From NCBI RefSeq assembly GCF_004336745.1, contig NZ_SJXD01000025.1:558001-622000 (forward strand): a DNA stretch of 64,000 bases. Reading direction: 5' to 3'. The position numbers and the translations under genes are program-made. The DNA comes from Roseococcus sp. SYP-B2431. Its GTDB lineage: Bacteria > Pseudomonadota > Alphaproteobacteria > Acetobacterales > Acetobacteraceae. Position 1 is the stretch's first letter; each line of letters starts with the position of its first letter. Positions 60,522 to 64,000 of the stretch are shown here, one piece after another. Under the pieces are notes generated by a model. That model ran no database searches, was not told the DNA's origin, and saw only the letters and a list, made by a program, of their open reading frames with translations.

Positions 60522-61478
60522 TCACTCCGCGCGAATGTTGGAAGCCTGGATAATTTGCCGCCAGTTCGTGCGATCGGCGGCAATACGCCGGGCGAAAGTT
60601 TCCGTGTCTTCAAAAAGGGGCGTGATGCCGCCGTCTGATAGCCGCTGCCGCAGTTCACCACTGGCTAGCACCTGCTGGATCGCCGTCAACCAACGCGCCA
60701 TGGCCGCCGGCGGGATGTCACGCCGTGCACAAAGGCCGAACCAGCCCACGACCTGGAAGCCCGGCACGGTCTGGCTGACGCGCGGCGCGTTCGGGAAGAT
60801 GGGCGAGGGCGTTTCGTCAGCGATCGCGAGCAGCCGGAGGTCGCCGCCCTGCACCTGCCGCGCGATGTCGGCGATGTTGGTGAGGCTGAAATCCACCCGT
60901 CCTGCCAGGATCTCCACCATGGCCGGCGCAGCGCCACGAAAGGCCACGTGCTCCATCTGCGTGCCCGTCATCTGCTTGAGCAGTTCGCCGCCCAGATGCT
61001 GCGCGGCTCCGACGCCAGGGCTGGCGAAGGTGATCTGGCCGGGCCGGCTGCGCGCGTCCGCAATGAGGTCGGCCAGGTTCCGATACGGGCTTTGGGCGCG
61101 GACGACGAGGCCGTAGCTTGATAAGCCCACCATCGCGATCGGGCCCAGATCCACTCCGGGATCCACCGGCATGGTCATGCCGACGAGCTGGGGGGTGATG
61201 GTGACGGTGCTCATCGGGCACACGAAAGCAGTATAGCCGTCTGCGGGGCTGTTCACGACAGCCTCTGCCCCGATCACCCCGTTCACTCCAGCGCGGTTCT
61301 CCACGACAATGCGCTGGCCGAAGATGTTGCCGATCTTCTCCGCGAAGAAGCGCGCCACGAAGTCGTTAGAGCCGCCGGCAGCAGAGCCGCTGATGATGCG
61401 GAGCGGACGGTTCGGAAAGTCCTGGGCCGCCGCCGGTCCGGCAAGGAGCAGGAGGGCGCCGAGGATGAATCGGGTCAT
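60522..61478 (-). CDS. Bug/TctC-type receptor, fourth of tandem set
   Basis: 318-residue receptor: signal MTRFILGALLLLAGPAAAQ, motifs FPNRPLRIISGSAAGGSNDF, QRIVVENRAGVNGVIGAE, and GDLRLLAIADETPSPIFPN. Strongly reminiscent of the receptor at 22087 in both motif and length. Last gene of a minus-strand run of at least four receptors, 11 nt after the preceding one. Confidence 0.9.
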   Translation of the reverse strand: MTRFILGALLLLAGPAAAQDFPNRPLRIISGSAAGGSNDFVARFFAEKIGNIFGQRIVVENRAGVNGVIGAEAVVNSPADGYTAFVCPMSTVTITPQLVGMTMPVDPGVDLGPIAMVGLSSYGLVVRAQSPYRNLADLIADARSRPGQITFASPGVGAAQHLGGELLKQMTGTQMEHVAFRGAAPAMVEILAGRVDFSLTNIADIARQVQGGDLRLLAIADETPSPIFPNAPRVSQTVPGFQVVGWFGLCARRDIPPAAMARWLTAIQQVLASGELRQRLSDGGITPLFEDTETFARRIAADRTNWRQIIQASNIRAE

Positions 61479-61489
61479 GCGGGTTTCCT

Positions 61490-62467
61490 TCAGCCGGCTG
61501 TGATGCCGCGGTCGCGGATCAGGCGGCCGAGCCGCTCCACGTCGCCGCGAACGAGGTCGCCGAGCGCTTCCGGCGTGGTGACCTCGGAGATGAGGTCTGG
61601 GGTCAGCATTGCGCGGAAAGGGCCGCTGCGCATAGCGTCGGCAAGGCCTTCGTGGAGCTTCCGGATGACGGGCGCCGGGGCGCCTGCCGGCATCAGGAAC
61701 GCGTGGAACCAGGTGTAGACCATGGATTCGAAGCCCTGCTCACGGAAGGTCGGCAGGTCCGGCAGGCCGGGCAGGCGCTCCGGGGTGGAGATGCCGATGA
61801 TGCGCAGCTCTCCCGAGCGATGCTGCTCCAGCAGATTCATGGTCGCGCCCACGACGACGGGGATGGTGCCGGCAAGCACGTCCAGCACCGCCGTCGCCTC
61901 GGAGCGGTAGACGATGTTCTCGAAGCTTGCGCCGCTTTCTGCGGAGAGCATCTCCACCAGCAGATGGGAGGGCGTGGCGCGGCCGAGCGTGCCGTAGCTG
62001 ATGGAGCCGCGCTCGCGCGAGAGCGCGACCAGCTCGCGCAGGTTCCGCACCGGCAGGCTCGGAGAGACCCCCATGGCCGTCGCGCCTCGATAGGCCACGG
62101 TGAGCGGCTGGAAGTCCGCATTGCGGAAGGGCAGGCGGGGGACCATCAGCGTGGCCAGCACCAGCGCCGAGGAGATCATATGGCCGATCGTGTGGCCATC
62201 TGGGGCGGCGCGCGCGAGCTCGCCCGCGGCGATCACGCCATTGGCGCCCGGCTTGTTGTCCACGATCACTGGCTGGCCGAGGCCTTCGCGGAGGCGATCC
62301 GCGACGAGGCGGTCGAGGATGTCGGTGAAGCTCCCGCCCTGAGCCGGGCAGACGATCCGCATCGGCCGCGAGGGGAAGGTGCCCGTGTTCTGCGCGAGGG
62401 CCGGCATGGCGAGCCCGAGCGTCGCGCCGGCGGCGACGAGGCTGCGGCGGGTGGTGGAGCGGATCAT
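61490..62467 (-). CDS. Bug/TctC-type receptor, third of tandem set
   Basis: 325-residue receptor: signal (MIRSTTRRSLVAAGATLGLA), FPSRPMRIVCPAQGGSFTDI, QPVIVDNKPGANGVIAAGEL. The C-terminal half (LVRGDVERLGRLIRDRGITA) closely parallels that of the receptor at 63458, suggesting a recent duplication. Start overlaps the stop of the upstream receptor gene (ATGA). Confidence 0.9.
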   Translation of the reverse strand: MIRSTTRRSLVAAGATLGLAMPALAQNTGTFPSRPMRIVCPAQGGSFTDILDRLVADRLREGLGQPVIVDNKPGANGVIAAGELARAAPDGHTIGHMISSALVLATLMVPRLPFRNADFQPLTVAYRGATAMGVSPSLPVRNLRELVALSRERGSISYGTLGRATPSHLLVEMLSAESGASFENIVYRSEATAVLDVLAGTIPVVVGATMNLLEQHRSGELRIIGISTPERLPGLPDLPTFREQGFESMVYTWFHAFLMPAGAPAPVIRKLHEGLADAMRSGPFRAMLTPDLISEVTTPEALGDLVRGDVERLGRLIRDRGITAG

Positions 62468-63453
62468 CGGTTCTCCCTTCCAGCGGCGCCGCGCAGCAGC
62501 CCCAGCGTGTTCAGCACGCCGCGTTCCTGCGAAGCGATGCGGCGCATGGCCGCATCGAAGTCCGGCCCGTCGACGAAGCCGGGCGTCAGGTCGAAACGGT
62601 CGAAGACCGCGCGCACGCCCGGGTCCTGCATCGCCTCGCGCATCGCGACCTGGAGCGGGCGGGCGGCCTCTTCCGGGATGCCGTGCGGCCCGATGATGCC
62701 GAGCGAGGCGGTGCCGTCGAATTCATAGCCGAGCTCGTTGAGTGTCGGCGTGTCGGGATAACGCGGGATGCGCCGGGCGCTGCTGCTGATCGCCAGCAGG
62801 CGCAGCGACCCGTCCCGCACCGCTCCGGCCCAGAAGGCACCGTCCGATATGACGTTGACCGAGCCTGCGAGCAGCGCGCCCAGCACGTCGCTGCTGCCGC
62901 GGTACGGCACGAAGACCGCCTCGATCCCCGCCTGGCGCGCCACGATCTCCATGGCGATGTGTCCGCCCGTGCCGATGCCCGAGGCCGCATAGATCAGCTG
63001 GCCGGGATGGGCACGGGCCCAGTCCATCAGCTCGGCCCAGCTGCGCCAGGGCGCGTCGGCCTTGACCGCGATGCCCACGGTATAGCCGCCGAGCTGCGCG
63101 ACATAGCTGAAATCGGCCATCGGATCGTAGGTGACCGAGGGCGTCATATAGGCAGCGCGCAGGACGCTGACCGTGCAATTGCCGAGCGTATGGCCGTCGG
63201 CGCGCGACTGGACGACGGCCTGGGCGGCGAGCGCGCCCCCGGCGCCCGAGCGGTTGTCGACGATGACCGGCTGGCCGAGCCGGCGCGCCATGAAATCGGT
63301 CACTGCGCGCAACGGCAGGTCTGTCGAGCTGCCGGCCGGGCCGGTGCAGAAGACCCGGATGGGGCGTTGCGGAAAGCCCTGGGTGCGGCCGGGGCGTGGT
63401 GCTGCGAGCGGGGCGGCCATGGCCGCCGCAAGGGTGAGGCGTCGGGACGGCAT
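62464..63453 (-). CDS. Bug/TctC-type receptor, second of tandem set
   Basis: 329-residue receptor: signal MPSRRLTLAAAMAAPLAAP, FPQRPIRVFCTGPAGSSTDL, QPVIVDNRSGAGGALAAQA, YPDTPTLNELGYEFDG. Belongs to the subgroup of the receptors at 1995 and 23177 (VTxDPMADFSYV, MREAMQDPGVRAVFDRF). Four nt after the upstream receptor stop. Confidence 0.9.
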   Translation of the reverse strand: MPSRRLTLAAAMAAPLAAPRPGRTQGFPQRPIRVFCTGPAGSSTDLPLRAVTDFMARRLGQPVIVDNRSGAGGALAAQAVVQSRADGHTLGNCTVSVLRAAYMTPSVTYDPMADFSYVAQLGGYTVGIAVKADAPWRSWAELMDWARAHPGQLIYAASGIGTGGHIAMEIVARQAGIEAVFVPYRGSSDVLGALLAGSVNVISDGAFWAGAVRDGSLRLLAISSSARRIPRYPDTPTLNELGYEFDGTASLGIIGPHGIPEEAARPLQVAMREAMQDPGVRAVFDRFDLTPGFVDGPDFDAAMRRIASQERGVLNTLGLLRGAAGRENR

Positions 63454-63457
63454 CGCG

Positions 63458-64000
63458 TCAGCCCGCCGTGATGCCGCGTTGCTCGATGAGCGTGCGAAGG
63501 CGCCCCTGATCCTCGCGGATCAGCGCGCTGTAGGCCTCCGGCGAGATGAGGTCCGGCACGAGGTCGGGGCTCAGCAGCGAGAGGAACGGTTGGGTCCTCA
63601 TCACCTCGCCGATGGCGCCGTGCAGCCGGTCCACGATGGGCCGCGGCGTGCCGGCGCGGACCACGAAGCCGTGGAACCAGGTGTAGACCATCGACTGGAA
63701 GCCCTGCTCCCGGAAGGTCGGGATATCGGGCAGGCCGGGCAGCCGCTCGGCGGTGGAGACGCCGATGATCCGGATGGCGCCGGCACGCTGCTGCTCCATG
63801 AAGTTCATCGGCCCGCCCACCGCCACCGGGATGGTGCCGGCCAGCACGTCGAGCACCGCGGGCGCCTCGCCGCGATAGACGACGTTCTCCAGCGTCAGGT
63901 TCGTCTCGGCGGAGAGCATCTCCATCAGGATGTGAGCGGGGCTGGCCCGGCCAATGGAGCCGTAGCTGAGCGAGCCGCGCTGCCGGACATAGGCCACGAG
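63458..64000 (-). CDS. Bug/TctC-type receptor, first of tandem set (5' end outside window)
   Basis: C-terminal 180 residues of another receptor. Visible are RQRGSLSYGSIGRASPAHIL, TIPVAVGGPMNFMEQQRAGA, LPDIPTFREQGFQSMVYTWF and the end IREDQGRLRTLIEQRGITAG, near-identical in layout to the receptor at 61490. The signal peptide lies beyond the window edge, and more transporter genes may follow there. Confidence 0.88.
   Translation of the reverse strand, partial: LVAYVRQRGSLSYGSIGRASPAHILMEMLSAETNLTLENVVYRGEAPAVLDVLAGTIPVAVGGPMNFMEQQRAGAIRIIGVSTAERLPGLPDIPTFREQGFQSMVYTWFHGFVVRAGTPRPIVDRLHGAIGEVMRTQPFLSLLSPDLVPDLISPEAYSALIREDQGRLRTLIEQRGITAG

Overview
The window reads as chromosome from a very GC-rich (about 70%) alphaproteobacterium, most likely an Acetobacteraceae member of the Roseomonas type. 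The reasons are the GC-saturated third codon positions, the many Bug-type (TctC-like) tripartite tricarboxylate receptors, the SD-led operons with ATGA/GTGA stop-start overlaps, and promoters resembling those of the alphaproteobacterial EcfG general stress sigma factor. This is inference; no rRNA, tRNA, CRISPR array or intact insertion sequence was seen.

Layout. 0-7 kb: a MoxR-type AAA+ ATPase cut by the window edge, an AraC regulator, an orphan Bug receptor, and a run of small lipoproteins including a patatin-like lipase. 7.1-8.1 kb: a nitric-oxide module in which nsrR faces a 50-residue membrane microprotein and a DUF1971 gene across two 23-bp operators. 8.1-8.9 kb: a decayed transposase scrap with a 36-bp tandem repeat. 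8.9-17 kb: a GntR-controlled catabolic operon (ThDP enzyme, zinc dehydrogenase, SDR, then a complete tctCBA transporter). 17-20.8 kb: a stress-type microprotein gene and a PGRS-like autotransporter. 21-25.1 kb: a LacI regulator, two Bug receptors and a TfdA-type dioxygenase whose promoter carries a perfect 16-bp LacI-type palindrome.

25.2-34 kb: a YdeP/FdhF-type molybdoenzyme, a formate/nitrite channel, CtaG, CopD, DUF2231, and an aa3-type oxidase with subunits I and III fused and an unusual CuA site. 34-44 kb: a GH5-like hydrolase, a PaoABC-type aldehyde oxidoreductase, a DUF892 stress protein behind an EcfG-like promoter, a clan-A glycosidase, and a glycosyltransferase fused to UDP-galactopyranose mutase. 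44-49.5 kb: lipoproteins, a second patatin, an MBL hydrolase, a Nudix hydrolase, a DUF1264 protein and two tiny hydrophilic proteins. 49.6-55.1 kb: one ORF of about 1,846 codons fusing a maltokinase-like domain, malto-oligosyltrehalose trehalohydrolase (TreZ) and 4-alpha-glucanotransferase (MalQ). 55.5-58.5 kb: a type III polyketide synthase, methyltransferase and flavoprotein operon. 58.5-60.3 kb: a flavin-dependent oxidoreductase and a DUF72 protein. 60.5-64 kb: four tandem Bug receptors without a permease.

Taken together the region looks like an accessory metabolic and stress-adaptation neighbourhood: solute capture (eight Bug receptors against one TctAB pair), small regulated catabolic operons, respiration and formate handling, compatible-solute/alpha-glucan chemistry, envelope glycans and phenolic lipids. 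The strongest candidates for something undescribed are the maltokinase-TreZ-MalQ fusion and the NsrR-linked 50-residue membrane protein.
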